Shown: positions 1 through 12,326 of the stretch, one piece after another
Layout of the letters: every line of letters begins with the position of its first letter
Numbering within the stretch: the first letter of the stretch is position 1
NCBI GenBank assembly: GCA_019633425.1
Contig: WSUB01000159.1
Span: 28,312 to 92,311 of the forward strand
DNA from: Tulasnella sp. 424
Taxonomy: Eukaryota > Basidiomycota > Agaricomycetes > Cantharellales > Tulasnellaceae
Reading direction: 5' to 3'
Length of the DNA: 64,000 nucleotides
Position numbers and translations under genes: made by a program
The notes under the pieces: generated by a model
The model's database searches: none
What the model was told of the DNA's origin: nothing
The model's input: only the letters and a program-made list of their open reading frames with translations

Positions 1-3000
1 GATCTACGAGCCTTTGGTCGCGGACGTGGTCTAGGAATCGGCTTGGCAGGTGGCTGATCTCCATCTGCATCTGAATCTGAAGGAACAGACTCGACCCTTG
101 GTGCAGCTTCTGCTTCCTCTCCGCCTTGATCTGGTTCTATAAATGTCTTGAACTTCTTGGCAGGACCCTCCTTCTCCCTCTTCTTCCGCTTCTTCGTCCC
201 CGTCGCTGCCATGTTGGACGGTGCAGTCTCCCCCGCAGCTGCAGCTGCTTCAGTCTTCCTCCGGAGTTCCCTTTCCCGAGCGAAGAATGCATCGTCGTCT
301 TCCTGAGCAATTTCAGCGTCGCTGTCTACGATCAGTTCCGCCGACTTGTACAGCAGCCTTTCCTTCTCCTTCTTCTTCCTCTTTGCGCGTGCCCTTGGTT
401 CGTCGGATTCGGTCCCGTCGTCGTCCGTAGGCAACGATCCCATGGCAACGTTAACATCAGATCCCTCGTCACCATCTCCTCGACGACGTCGAGTCCGACG
501 GTTAGTCTTGGCCTTGCGTCGTTTCGCGATGAGTTCTGAAGCTTTCTTGCCGTCCAGTTGGAGCGGTTCCTTGACGTATTGATCGATCACGTCCAATGAT
601 CTTTGAAGGTCATCTGGAAGAATTGCCGCCGGAACATACCATTCCAATTCATCCGCATCTGCAGGCCAAGAAATCGTTTAGTCGTCATAAGGTAGAGCTT
701 CCGGGTTTTCAGCACCTTCATCCGTAACGAAGAATTTAAGTAGTTTCCACATCAACTTTAAATGCTGGTTTTTCGTAGCAGCGTCCGCCTTGTCTTGGTT
801 AACATACAATATAACTGCGAAGAGAAGCATTGGTCAGCGGATAGACGCAATAAAGCAGGCGTAGCGAAAACGTACTGTAATCCTCGAATTTGGACACCGC
901 GGCGGCAGAAGGCCCCTTCAGCTTGCGCAGTTTTTCTTTCAATGCAGCGTCGGGGTCGTTTTCGTCAGGAATGTCCGTGGCAAGGAAATCATCTGTATCT
1001 GAGATGATGCGTTGGCGTTGGCCGATTACGCCAATCAAAGTCTATTTGGAACAGAAAGAATGTCAGTGAAAGCTCAATTAAGCTTGTCTTGACGGGCGGA
1101 CCTCTTTGGTCCAGTCGATCAAGTCCATCTGCCCCGCGTCTATGAGGCAAGCGATAGCTACACCGAGCTGCTCGCTCCAAGACCGCTTTCCTTTAATGTA
1201 GAGCTGTGGGCCATGTCGATCGCCCTGGAACAAATAGAGACGCTGTCGGTAAAGCAGTGGATAATTTCCAGGCATCATGTCCCGCTCACCGGTTTATGCA
1301 CGACCACATCCTCATCAGATGATGCTTCTCCGCGCGCGAGGCTCTTGCCTCCGAGACCCTTACGACTCGCACGGATGGGGAAGAAGGCCTAAAATAGATT
1401 GCGTGGGTGGAAATACATTAACGCATGAGTCAAACAGCCAGTCAATTCGAAAGGTACAGACCTCAACCATCAAGAACGAATCCTCCTGGACAGCTTTGAA
1501 GAATTTCTTAACAACGTATCTCATCAATTTGCACAGGTCCAGATAAGGTGTATCCTTTGGGAGCGTCTTCTCCGCTTTGAGGATCCGGTGGAACAAGTCC
1601 AAGGTGGAGACTTTGAAGAACAGGCGTTCGGCTTTGGCATTGACTGCTTGACGGAAGAGAAGGCGAACCACCCAATCCATCTTTTCTGAAGAGTCGAACT
1701 CCTCGTACCGCTTGAGATACTGAAGCAAGGTTGCATTAACGTCTGGATTCGCGAACCTCTGTTGATGCAAAAAAAAAGTCATTATGTGGGGGTGGGGAGT
1801 TCGGAGTGAGAGGCCTCACATGTTCGTATGCATCGAACGTTATCGCCGCATCTCCATATTCCTCTTCTTCCGCCTCTTCCATCTCGTCCTCAGTTGGGAC
1901 GTCGACTATACTGTCTTCCTCAGTCACTCCTTTTGCTATACATCGCCAAAGACTACTGGATCAGCCTTCCCGTCCGCCTCACCGTACGCCACAGCTCACC
2001 CTTTTTCTTCTTTACTTTCTTCTTTTTCCTGACCACCAACGTATCTCCTTTGCTTTTGGCCCATTTCTGCAGCATCCTCATGAGGACATGCGAGAAATGC
2101 ACTGACGCCTCTAGGTACGCGATACTCTTGAGAGCGTTTTGCTCTCGGTAGCTCCGCAAGTTCTCGAAGGCGAAGTCCAAAATCTCAGCGTTATAATAAA
2201 GCTTTTGCTGCAAAACTGAAGCGGTCTCGGCATAGGCCGTATCCGAATTGGCCATAGATTCTATAAGCAGGAGCTGGCGTGACAGTTGGATAAGCTTTTC
2301 GTGGAAGTCAAAGCAAGAGTGATACTGCTTACAAGTTGGGTTAGGCAGTTGATGCCCGCTTGCAGTTCCACCCATTGTTTCGGCTACCCCATAAAGTCAG
2401 TGAGCAGTCTTTAAACCGGGGAGAATTTGCACCAACCTTGTCGTCCGCGGCTTCTCTCATGCGCTTCAATACCCATTTAACCCACTCTTCCTCGACGACT
2501 TCCTTCACCATAGCATATCCTGTGACATTGTTGTTTGCACCGTTCTTCAACCTAGCCGCGAGGAAGAACTCGAGACACCAGGCAGTTAGGAACAAGAGCC
2601 GAACGTTGTCCTTCTCGGTAATCTTGGCACGTTCCATTCGTATGTCCTTCAGGAGGGAAATGACAAAACCTATCAGGGACATTCGTTAGATCTGAAATTT
2701 AGGGTTCGATTATTGTTTTAATAACGAACGGTTGAAGCCAGTCTGGATGAACTGGTGCACGGTTGTTTGAAGGACTGTGAGCGCGGTTTGACTGAGCCAT
2801 GATACTCCAGCCAATTCGTCCTGCTTCTTGATGCCTTTGCTCTTCTTTTTCTTTTTCATATCCATAATGTCGGTGGTATCTGCTTGAATGGCTGCTTGAC
2901 GGTGCATGACCACTTTTTCGTCCCCCTGTACGGTGGTAGAGTGGGTGTTAGCTAGCTAATTTGGAGGGAAGCCAGAGAAGAGCCCTTACCCTTTGAATAG

Positions 3001-4102
3001 TGATTGTGGTACCGAACCTGCTATGTCGAGTCCCGGCGTATTTGTGCCGTTCTTTTTTGGATGCGTTCTCCTTCTCCAGCAGACTTTTGAGCTCTTGTTT
3101 CGATTGCTACGCATCGCATGCTTAGCCACGTGCTCATGTGCGCCGAGAAACTGCAGCAGAACGAACCTCGGCCTGATCGGCGGGAAGAGTTTGAGGATTG
3201 ACGCCACGGAAGAAGAGGTAGAAAATCTCGAGTAAGAGGTTGTTCCACGGGTTGAACATGGGTTGGTCAGCGTTTGAGGCAAAGGTAAGGAATGTGAGCA
3301 GGACGTTGGACTCGTGCAGTGTGACTATGAGCTTGCTCTGTAACGATGCAAACTCTGCTTGCTCCCCAGAGGCGTAGATGTTCGGTGGGGGATCTTTGAT
3401 GAAGGCGAGATTTCGGAAGCAATGAAGGATAAGGTTGATGATCTGGTTGTCACGTTCATTTCGTTCCCTAAGCATGATGAGAGGTTTAACTTAGTGTCTT
3501 TTTTGCAGAAAAGAGAGCTGACACTCACTTTTTTGACTTTGCGAGGGGTGGAACCATGATGCTGAAGAGAGCAGCGATCGCACCCGGCCGGAGCATTGCT
3601 GCCTTGTAGCTGCGCTGTGCTTCAATGAGGGTCGTGTAGTCGGTCTTGCCATCGAGTTCGTCATCAAGTTCCTTGAGTTCTTCTGCGACATCGATTGGCC
3701 ATGTCATAGCCGTGATCAGGTCGGCTGTACCGAAGCGGCAGGTCAGCCAGGGCGGCGATTCAGAAAGAGACATAACGCACCGCACGCTAGCGCGCATTTG
3801 TCCTCAACCTTGCCAACACCCGCAGTTGCCAATAGAATAGGCACCAAGTCTCGTTGGAAGACACGGGTCTCGTACAGAATACGGGCAACAGTCCGCTCGT
3901 CGTCCGTGTCGTCCTTTCTCCATAATCGTTTTAGATCTTTCAAACAACCCAGGCATGAGTCTCCAAGGATATACTGGCTTTCGGTCGGTGAGACTTGTTC
4001 GAGGCCACCAAGAGCGCTGACTATGTTCTGGATGATGGGGGTATACTCGGCGCGAATGTCATACTGAGGCGTTCCCTCCCGCGAATCCGGTTGCAACGAC
4101 AT
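1..4102 (-). CDS. TOF1: Replication fork protection protein Tof1/Swi1/Timeless, 3' end cut by the window edge
   Basis: Scaffold of the fork protection complex (with Csm3/Swi3), which travels with the replisome and supports fork pausing and the S-phase checkpoint in the nucleus. The start at 4102 opens the family N-terminus: an ALGGLE block, then GDSCLGCLKDLKRLWRKDD, the Timeless signature. The first splice joins ...CALAC to ADLITAMTWPIDV. Later exons keep the helical repeat pattern (LILHCFRNLAFIKDPPPN near 3.4 kb; LFLTAWCLEFFLAARL near 2.55 kb; RFANPDVNATLLQYLKRYEEF near 1.7 kb). At least ten short introns are present; I did not fix every junction. The last visible exon (about 1-700) is charged and low in complexity, with KKRKK-type basic runs and acidic stretches, as in Timeless C-terminal tails. 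No stop codon lies in the window, so the true end is to the left. The family call is secure; exact exons are approximate. Confidence 0.88.
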
Positions 4103-4379
4103 GAGGGAACGCGTCGTGGTCTGCCCTTGGGAGGCGTGTTGGAGTGAAAGGTGGGCCTGAAGCTGTAAGAAACCCTTCCGCGGTTGTGCTGCAGCTGCTT
4201 AAGGGGTCGAGCGCGTAGAGACGAGCGGGTGTTGGTGAGAGCACAACGGGCTTGGTTCAGATTGTGATGGGACAACGCGATGTCACGGTGTGAGCAGCTG
4301 TCACAACTCTTCACCTCGCAGCAACCTCAACTCATCGCAAGCTCAACCCGACTCGGAATTGGGTCAATTGATCTGACTT

Positions 4380-4873
4380 TACAATGACTTGCATAAGTCT
4401 GTGCACCCCCCCCTCCGCTCTCGCCGGCTCCACACCTACCCTATAGGGCAACCCCAGTTGTACCACCGTGACAACTCCCGTTCTACTTGACCCCCTTCCC
4501 AGCCCTTCCTTCTGCTCGCGACACCACACCTACTATCTCTAATCCCTAAAGAAACACCTGAAGCACTTCGTGAGCGGATGATTGTATGGGGGGATGAAGT
4601 CCGTAGTGTCGGCACAATAGCCCAACGCGCTGGTTTGAAAAAGCGAGCTGTTTACAAAGATCTTCGCCATCCAACGAGACTATGGGCAGCTCACCACTCC
4701 CATCACTGTTCCCCGCCACCGACCTTGCACTCTAGATGACAACGATCTGAGCTGTTGGAGTTGTGACGTTGTGTGACGAGCCGTGCGGAACTTGAGCCAC
4801 ATTACCTTATTGAGTAGTTGTGGAGCCGGCGAGAGCGGATGGGGGGGTGCACAGACTTATGCAAGTCATTGTA
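4380..4873. mobile_element. Non-autonomous Tc1/mariner-type element (MITE) with about 55-bp terminal inverted repeats
   Basis: The left end, TACAATGACTTGCATAAGTC at 4380, is the reverse complement of the right end finishing at 4873. The arms match for about 55 bp (through the CTCCGCTCTCGCCGGCTCCACA block), apart from one base and the length of the C run. Both ends carry TA, the Tc1/mariner target duplication, so the element proper is about 4382-4871 (490 bp). The CTTGCATAAGT terminus is typical of Tc1-like elements. A short broken transposase piece remains inside, so this is an internally deleted copy rather than a de novo foldback. Confidence 0.85.
4551..4780 (+). pseudogene. Tc1-like transposase remnant, helix-turn-helix region, frameshifted
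   Basis: Inside the miniature element one frame reads VGTIAQRAGLKKRAVYKDLR, a helix-turn-helix of the transposase DNA-binding domain. The next frame continues YGQLTTPITVPRHRP and then LDDNDLS, the usual inter-HTH block of fungal Tc1 transposases. The two parts need a one-base frame change near 4672. The catalytic DDE domain is absent, so the fragment cannot act on its own and would need a transposase from elsewhere. Confidence 0.65.
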
Positions 4874-5322
4874 TCAGAGCTCATCGTACTCGGGCGTTGG
4901 CCAATACTTAGCTTACCTCGACGAAACGGCGATGGCTTTACTCTCTAGCGTCCAGCCTCATAGCAATCGCACGTCCATCACAAGTATTTCTTTTCAGCCC
5001 GTTGATGCATTGGTTGAAGGGGCTTGTGAGGGACTGCAAATCCTTGCATGAGCTTTCGTTCACCGGGAGTTTCAGTCTGACTAAAGTGTACGCATATGAA
5101 GCCCGGCGCTTCCTGAGCCCAAGCCGCTGGCGCCTGTTCCCAGATACACCATGCTCCCCTCAGCTGGTTGTATACACACGGAGACGCCAGGGTTTCAGTT
5201 AACAACCCCGTCTGCTGTATTTTTATCGACCTCGGCGGGCTGATACCTCCAGCCCAGATCGAAATCTTTGCCATCCCCCCTCTCAGACGCAAAATCCATC
5301 CCCGGCGAAGGTCGCGGCAGCA

Positions 5323-8300
5323 ATGGACAAACGCAAAATGAGCCTTGAGCTCCCCAAGAGCAAGACGCCTTACTTCCAAGGCACAGAGGAGTCGGCCGAG
5401 CCCGTGCCAATCGTGGAAGAAACAACGACCCCGCTAACAGCAGCTACGCCCCGACAAGAACGCCAAGAACGGTCCGATCACAGCGCGCATCATGGCCGCG
5501 AGTTTTCATCGGATTCGATCCTCTCACCGCGAATATCACCTCTTTATTTTCCCAGCGATCCAACTGTTGGAGGTAGACCTCCCGTACGCACGCGACATAC
5601 CAGATCATCAACAACCGTCTCGCCTTACTCCGAGAACGGCCTCTCACATATCGACGTCCCAAGGAAGTTTGGAGATGCAGCCGAATTTTGGAGATGTTAC
5701 GACGAGCTGGCCGACAGGCATGACAAGGACACGATCAAAACTCTCAGCGATAATCTAGATATCCTTCTCATCTTTGTGAGTACTGTTCTTGCGTTACCAG
5801 GCAAAATCCCCAGTACTCACCCACTTGTCAGGCTGGTCTCTTCTCCGCCGTCAATACCTCCTTCATCGTTATGTCACTTGCAACTTTGGTCCAAGACCCA
5901 AATGCCGAATCAACGCAACTCCTCAAATTCATCGCTCAAGGCAAAACCAACCTAACAGCGGAGGACCTGGCCACCCCTAGCTTCTCTGCATCTTCCGAAG
6001 CAATCACGGTGAACTGCTTCTTCGCCGCAAGCTTGGCTTCTAGTCTTCTTACCGCGTTCGGAGCCGTCATGGCGAAACAGTGGGTGCTCCACTTTGCCCG
6101 AGGCAAAGTTGGAACGCTCGAAACGCAAGGACGGCATCGCCAACGCAAGTTGAACGGGTCGCTCAGGTGGAGGTTCGAAAACGTCGTCGAGGCATTACCA
6201 ATCCTCCTGCAAGTATCCCTGATCTGTTTCTTCGTCGGACTCCTCCTCTACCTCAAGTCCATGAACATTTTGGTGGCGTGGACCGTGTTTGCGTTCTGCA
6301 CGGCAGGAGTCATCGTCTACTGCTTCACGATATTCGTCGCGACGGTCGATGAACAATGTCCCTTCCAAACACCAGTGTCCATCTTCTTCCGGAATGCATT
6401 CCGAGAGATACGGCGATGGTACGCGGGACAGGAAAAATCTTGGAGGAAAGCAGCGAAGCGGGCTGCTGCACGCCGATCGCCCAGACGCCAGGAATCAGGT
6501 GTTGAACACGTTGGCCTTTCGATGGCTGTGGGCCTCGCAGCTTCCGCTGGAGGGGTAGCGCCTGGTCCCCTGGCCATCCAAGCAGCCAAGACGGTGGAAA
6601 CTGCTTTAAAAATGAACAAGTCGACGAAAACTTCCAAGTTCGGGCCTTCGGCTGACTTCCAGTCTCGCAAAAATGAAGATATCATCGACAACCAGACGGC
6701 CTGCTGGGTCATCGAAAACTCGGACCATAATGTCGCCCTAATCGCAACAGCCCGGAACATCCCAGCGCTGACGAGGATCGAAGGGACTGGCCTCACTTTA
6801 CGAGAACCAGCATTCCACCGCCTCATCACCTTGTTCAAAGAGTCGCTCACTGCTTGGAGGGCGTCCAATACCTATGGAGTCAATTCCAGTCAACTCACGG
6901 CGTTGGAAACAGCGTTAGTCTATGGGAGAGCTGTCACTCATGCTGTGTCCGGCAGCCACTCCGGCCCCGAACAACTGGAACCTTCGCCATGGCGGTTCCA
7001 ATGGCCAAAATGGCGGAAACGCTCGGAAGCGGTTGACGCGAACGAACTACTCCTGGTCAAATTTTGTCTGACGGCGGAGATCCCTCGCGACTTTTGCCTT
7101 ACCCATGACCGGCAGAACTTCCCCCACGCCTCGGAGGCTCTCTCAATCTATATGATGAGCTTCCTTGAGCCGACTCCAATGAAACACGACTTCAGAGTTC
7201 ACGCGTGGAAGATGGATAGGATCACGATCGTTCTATGGCTGGCTTACCTCTCTCTCACTACCCCTGACGCGCTGTCTCAACTCGTGATCGGGAGAGTGGC
7301 ATGGGCAATCGGAGAAATGCCCAACCTAATCAATGGCGGTAAAGCGCAATTCGCCGAGAAGAGCAGGTCTGCATGGTGGAATGCTTATACATCGTGAGTC
7401 TTGCACCGTCTGATCACCGAACGCGCTGATAGTAAACCGACTAAATTGCTAGAGACGACATGATCTACGAAAATATCGTTAAGGCTTTAAGCATGTTCGA
7501 CCACTACCGTCGCTTGTCAAAGGCGGTCTCGGCTCCAAACAGTCCAGTGGACCCCGAGTTCTCTTCATTGGTCGACTCGAACGCCGTAGCGGAGCTGTAT
7601 CTCGTTTTCGTGCGAGAGGTTAGGAGTATCATCGACGCTGGATCGCAGTACCTAGAATCCCTCGACAAGTCAACATTGGAGCTCGACTCGGCCCTCCGAG
7701 GAATGCTTGTTATGATCCCGAACCAGGAATCAGCCCTTGGGCTTTCGGGAGGGGAACAACGACGGGACGCCCTTCAGGACCTTCGTTCCGAGATTACCCT
7801 GACTATGAAGAGTCTTCGACGTGACGGTGTTGAAGCGATCATTCCCAAGGACCCCACCTTTGTGGAAACAGACATCGCAGAAGGTGGTCACCCGATTCAG
7901 CTGGACGAAGATCACTCAGTCTCTCGACTCCGCGAGTCACCTGGGCTTCAACTTGCGCTCATCCGAGCTGTCCTCAACAAGCGGGAAGGAACCCGTTACG
8001 CTGCCCTCTCGATTCTGCACGATTACGCATTGTCGTGGTTCGATAACGATGAACATCACAACTCTTTTCAACGCGTTACACTCGTCAACAGTTTCGATGA
8101 ATGCCTGGCAGACAGGGAAACAGGTCCGGAGAACTTCGAATTGGTGTGTGGAATTGTGGCGCAGCTGGTCAGCCTGGATGTTTGGCGCCGCAACATTGTT
8201 GAAGTGTACCTCGACAAGTTCCACGAAAGAGCCAAAGAACTCCTCCTGCAAGGTCCCTCCTTACGACGGTTGGAAGTTTACCTGGACGTCTGGAAGGCAT

Positions 8301-8548
8301 GCCGTCAGTATTCAGACTGCGCGGCCTTCGTCGCGGCTTGCGAGACGGATGATGCACTTTCCCTTATCGCAGACTGCTTGCAAAACATAGCCATCCGACC
8401 TCCACCATATATACCCCAAAGCGTGGCGGAGTTTGTCAATGTTATCCAAAAAGGTCACGACAAAAATCATCTCCCGGCGCATGATCTCTGTCGAGCCTTT
8501 GGTACGCTGGAGAGAGCGAAGGATCATACGTGGTGGAATTTGACGTAG
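5323..8548 (+). CDS. DUF6535-family multi-pass membrane protein
   Basis: Three exons, 5323-5775, 5832-7393 and 7453-8548, join in frame to give about 1036 residues. The first junction rebuilds the family hallmark LDILLIF + AGLFSAVNTSFIVMSL, which follows a tryptophan/aspartate-rich DELADRHDKDT block. Four hydrophobic segments lie in the first 350 residues: the hallmark helix, a second at about 6010-6075, a third at about 6205-6260 and a fourth at about 6275-6330. The remainder is soluble and helical, as in other mushroom DUF6535 proteins, which form large lineage-specific families of unknown function. The N-terminal 110 residues are Ser/Thr/Pro-rich and probably disordered. No enzyme motif is visible. 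The start was chosen because it opens the longest frame leading into the hallmark; MSL six codons later is also possible. Confidence 0.85.
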
Positions 8549-9285
8549 AAGTGTACGAGCATCCCGATCTCCTTGTTCTGGGTTATTTCGCTGCACGCAT
8601 GTAGACGCCTTGTTGTATTGTAACCTGTGGATTCTGTACCAGTAATCGCCGAAGTGTTGTACTATCCTCGTCTAGATCTAAAACGCTGAAAATTTCCACC
8701 ATAATGCGAGAGGCCAGGAAAGCTACGTGTACATATTTTGTTACGCTTGAAATTGAGTTATAGAACTGGAATAGATTCGAGCAGCAAGGAAGGAACCGGA
8801 CGTTTGGGGATCGCGTGTCTGAGTTTGGGCTGATACTAAGGTCCACATTAGGAACAGACGTCGGCTCCTGGGCTCACAACACTCATTGAGAAAGTGCGCC
8901 AACTAAAAAATGTCACGCGGAGATCCTGTAGAGCCTCAATACCCCTAGATCAACTCGGGACTGAGGGGGATCCTTCCGTCAGTCCAGAAAACTCCGAAAC
9001 CTGGGTCGGAACCCAGTAACAATGTCACAACGTCGCCCAGCTCAGCCATATCAACTTGATGGAAGAAATGTTTACTTTTATTACTAGTGGGGCAAAGCAA
9101 GTAAATGCAATGACCAAAGATAGAATTGTGGATTGGTCCAAGATGGTGCGTTATGACAGAATGCAAATCGCATGCATGTTGTCGGTCGAAGATAACTTAT
9201 ATAGCACAATGAAGTGAAAAGGGTCATCGGAAATGAACTGGCTCCCGCTACAGGTCCTCGAAAGTAAAACGCTGGGAGCATTTCG
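8549..9285. other. Intergenic spacer
   Basis: Convergent spacer between the DUF6535 gene and the gag-like gene. Short frames on both strands show no recognisable domain. The last exon of the gag-like gene could extend a little into it. Confidence 0.5.
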
Positions 9286-10644
9286 TTAATTGGAATCACA
9301 AGCGGAGTCAAATATCGCACTCACGCATTTACTGAACCGCTCTTTACCGAAGTCCATTAGACGGGACTTCTTCTTTATATATCCATCAGCGTCCCGTACT
9401 AGACAGAGAGCATAGCTCTCAAGCTCCAAAATAGGCACCAATGTGTGGGTAACTACGGCGTCAAACATGAGGAGTGGTGCGTTCACGATAAGCGAATGAC
9501 CACTCACCTCCGTCATCTGACGGATAGTTGGCGACTACCGTGCTGTCCGGCAGTACATTCCAGATCTGATCCTGACAGGCTCCGTAAGGTTGCGATTGTG
9601 GATCATACGGACCAGCAGCTGCCAGTTCTGCGAAACTGTCGAACACAGAAAGCGAAGCAATCAGATTCACTGGGCCACATATGCTGGATCCCCGACACGT
9701 AGGCCCACTGTTTGACGTTCACTGGCCAATCCCTCGACCTCAAACCAGGCCACCTGACAGCTAACCGGGTGTTTTCGTGATCTGCGGCGTTCTGTTGGAT
9801 AACATGAGTACCATGCATGTCGTAAGAGCTATAAGGCGAGCTAACCATGATTTGGATGGTATGGCGTTCATGGGAAGGAATAAAGCTGATGACCAACGCG
9901 TGCTCTATTTTCGTTGTACAATAGGTAAAATTGTCTTTACCGCTTTCGCGACCGGTAACATAGCCGAGAGTGAGCCCCTTGAGTGAAATCATTCTTATTC
10001 TTCCGAGACGTGGCGCTGGGGCTGAGACCGGCGGACTAGGGAGTGTTCTAGGAATCTCTGCGCGTGCACTTAATGGAGGAGCTGCAGCTGGTGCAGGAGC
10101 TGGGGCAGGAGCTGGGGCAGGAGCAAAAGAGATAGGTCTGGACAGGCTTGAGAAGAGGTTCGGCAAACTGTGTGTTCAAGAAACGCGACTCACGATGGTA
10201 TCAGTGAACTTAGGCTACTATTTGCTGGAGGCATGTATGAGTTTGGATATCTGAATAAGCAGTGGTACAATGAGTTGCCCCGACCCACGCAAAACGAGAC
10301 AGGAGTCTTACGTAGGAGCGAGCCAGGACTCTCTGTTATCGACAGCCTCTTCGGGAGGAAATCTCGCGAGGATTGCTCGGCGCAACTTCGACCAATCTTC
10401 CTGCACGTCTTCGTCCAAGTCTTCAAACCATCGCAGAGCTTCTCCTACCATACATGTGCTTGCGAATTCCGCGGCCCATGCATTATCCCGGTGCCTTTGC
10501 TCTGCGAAAGCACGTTTTCGGACGGCTGAGATGAACAGATCGCTGTGTTGTCCACGAAACTCAAGTTCATCTTTGTTTCGAGAGAAAGAACTTTAAAAAA
10601 CATGTAAGTCGCAAAGGCAGGTATTACTTGCCAAAATCGGACAT
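9286..10644 (-). CDS. Gag-like protein, paralogue of the gene at 46.5-47.9 kb
   Basis: Exons 10644-10632, 10570-10312, 10250-10194, 10167-9846 and from 9791 onward join in frame. The first intron is a GC-AG intron (G|GCAAGT). The product starts MSDFDELEFRG and contains WAAEFASTCMVGEALRWFED followed by DWSKLRRAILARFPP, a helical block resembling retrotransposon Gag capsids (W..F...C..GEAL.W). It continues with a Pro/Ala linker, a beta-rich block (GRIRMISLKGLTLGYVT) and a C-terminal block with DADGYIKKKS. The second gene of this type in the window has the same order, the same 13-nt first exon and similar intron positions, which is the main evidence that this is a real gene. No zinc knuckle, protease or polymerase is present. 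One junction near 9.67-9.74 kb remains unsettled. Function unknown; domestication of a gag gene is inference. Confidence 0.6.
10076..10130 (-). repeat. Pro-Ala-coding tandem repeat in the gag-like gene
   Basis: Tandem copies of a 12-base unit (GGAGCTGGGGCA type) encode an (AP)n linker between the gag-like helical block and the beta-rich block. The paralogue at 46.98 kb has a shorter PTPAPAP linker at the same place. Confidence 0.7.
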
Positions 10645-11334
10645 GAATTGCTGTAGCGCCGTCGAGTTCTGGAGTGGTTATCGTAGAAGACTGTGGCTGA
10701 ACGTGGGGAAATCTGGGAAGGAGAACCCGCAAAGAATGACTAAGCAGAATACCGACGAGGAAACGCATGCGGATTGAGCTTGAGGTGCGAGTAGACTGGA
10801 ACCATTCGCTGAATGTTCTTTAAGTATCTTTAAGTATCTCGAGCGAAGAGACCGGAATTATATAAATTCATTCAATGGAATTACTGAGGTAGAGCGGGGG
10901 TGTCGCTGAGGAGACAAAGTAATTAACAAGAGCTGGACTGCCTTGACCACACAGAGCAAAATCATGTCTGTTGCAGTAAAATTGGGCACATATGAAGCTG
11001 GAACCTGAACCAGGCAGATCTGGGCTCTGGAGAAGGAGAGAGGAGGGCTCGGCGTTCCCCGCGCTTTGTCAGCAAATCGTTTCGCACGCAGCTCGACCCA
11101 TCAACAATTTCGAAGCCGAGACCCGCCATCTTCAACGTATCAAGCAACGGTGAGCTCGACTTGTAGGAGCGCCGATGATATCGACTGACAAATCAATTTT
11201 CTTCTGCCTCTCTGCTCCCCGGTTCTTGTGCAAATCCTCGACCCAGCCGTGAGTTGAGCTATTCCATTTCGGACCAGCACCCAATTACGCTCATATCCTA
11301 ACTTGCGCCTTTGGGTCGTATTGCAGACTTCAAG
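10645..11334. other. Divergent spacer, gag-like gene / RPL34
   Basis: About 690 bases upstream of both genes; it probably holds the RPL34 promoter and 5' leader. A short direct repeat (TTAAGTATC twice) lies at about 10820-10840. No coding sequence recognised. Confidence 0.45.
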
Positions 11335-11814
11335 ATGTCCCAACGTGTTACTCTCCGCAAGCGCCAGCCATACGTTACTAGGGGCCACAAGAGGAGACGA
11401 ATCATCCGCACCCCCGGTGGCAAGTACGTCTACCAGCACCTTAAGAAGCTTGGAACCAAGCCAAAATGCGGCGACTGCGGCGATCCTCTACAAGGAGTAT
11501 GAATACGCTCTTCTATTGACTGGGGCAAGGTGCTAAAGGCAACACGCTATTAGGTCCTCGCACGACGACCGAAGGAGCTGCAGCGGATAGCCCATCACCA
11601 CAAGACTGTCAGCAGGGCTTACGGTGGCAGCCGATGCGCGTGCTGCGTCCGCCAAAGGTACATTACTCCTTCGGGTGCAATCTTCAGGAGGAGATTGACT
11701 AATATCTGTTCAATAACCTTCAGGGTGATGCGCGCATTCTTGATTGAGGAGGCTAAGATCGTGAAGAAGGTCATCAAGGAGCAAACTAAGGCCCAAAAGA
11801 AGAGTGGACAGTAA
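11335..11814 (+). CDS. RPL34: 60S ribosomal protein eL34
   Basis: Component of the large cytosolic ribosomal subunit. Three exons, 11335-11496, 11554-11657 and 11724-11814, give 118 residues, the normal length. Hallmarks are the N-terminal [20 protein letters not shown], a CGDCG pair, then [16 protein letters not shown], so the four zinc-finger-type cysteines are intact, and the basic C-terminus ending in KKSGQ. Intron positions split GDPLQG/VLARRP and [13 protein letters not shown]. Complete and clearly functional. Confidence 0.97.
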
Positions 11815-12326
11815 ATCAAAACCCACCCGTTGTAATCCCTGTCATATCTTTCACGTCCTCCATCTGTCCATCGTTGTCGTCTTTATGTGCTGCATGTGTA
11901 TTCATTCCACCTTTCCTCCGTGCTGCAACAAACATCGTTATGACCCGCCGTCGTATTGATTCCCAAGTAACAAGGGAACTTATGGAAGGGACGGTATCTC
12001 CGGCCAAGAATCGAGAAATAAGACGATGAGCTATCTAGTTACTGTAAAGCGTTTTATTTTGCAATGTACAAGCTAGCTTGTACTGGGGAAGGTGAAAAGC
12101 GTAAAATACTCAGCTAATATACTCAAAACGCGGATCTATCACCTGCGACCTCGGTCAAACTCCTGTGACGTGATTTAGGTTTGCAAGTTCCCTCCTATGG
12201 CGAACAAGGGGATCTCGATCAGGAACGGCTACAAGGGTGCATGTCGACGATGGCCGCCTGGCAGACCGTGTCTCGTATAATAATAATAATAATAATAGTT
12301 AATATTGGGGATACCGAGGTGCTACA
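11815..12326. other. Convergent spacer, RPL34 / aspartic protease
   Basis: 3' flanks of two converging genes; holds the TAA microsatellite listed separately and nothing else that I recognise. Confidence 0.5.
12276..12297. repeat. (TAA)n microsatellite
   Basis: About seven perfect TAA units in the spacer downstream of the protease gene. Confidence 0.9.

Larger units (their letters stand above)
4103..5322. other. Intergenic region between TOF1 and the DUF6535 gene
   Basis: Divergent spacer of 1.2 kb that serves both 5' ends. Its only recognisable content is the Tc1-type miniature element at 4380-4873; I see no host gene in the rest. Confidence 0.6.

Noticed and set aside
1784..2151. Ser/Leu-rich plus-strand frames in the TOF1 region
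   Set aside because: They lie opposite charged TOF1 exons and introns and match nothing known.
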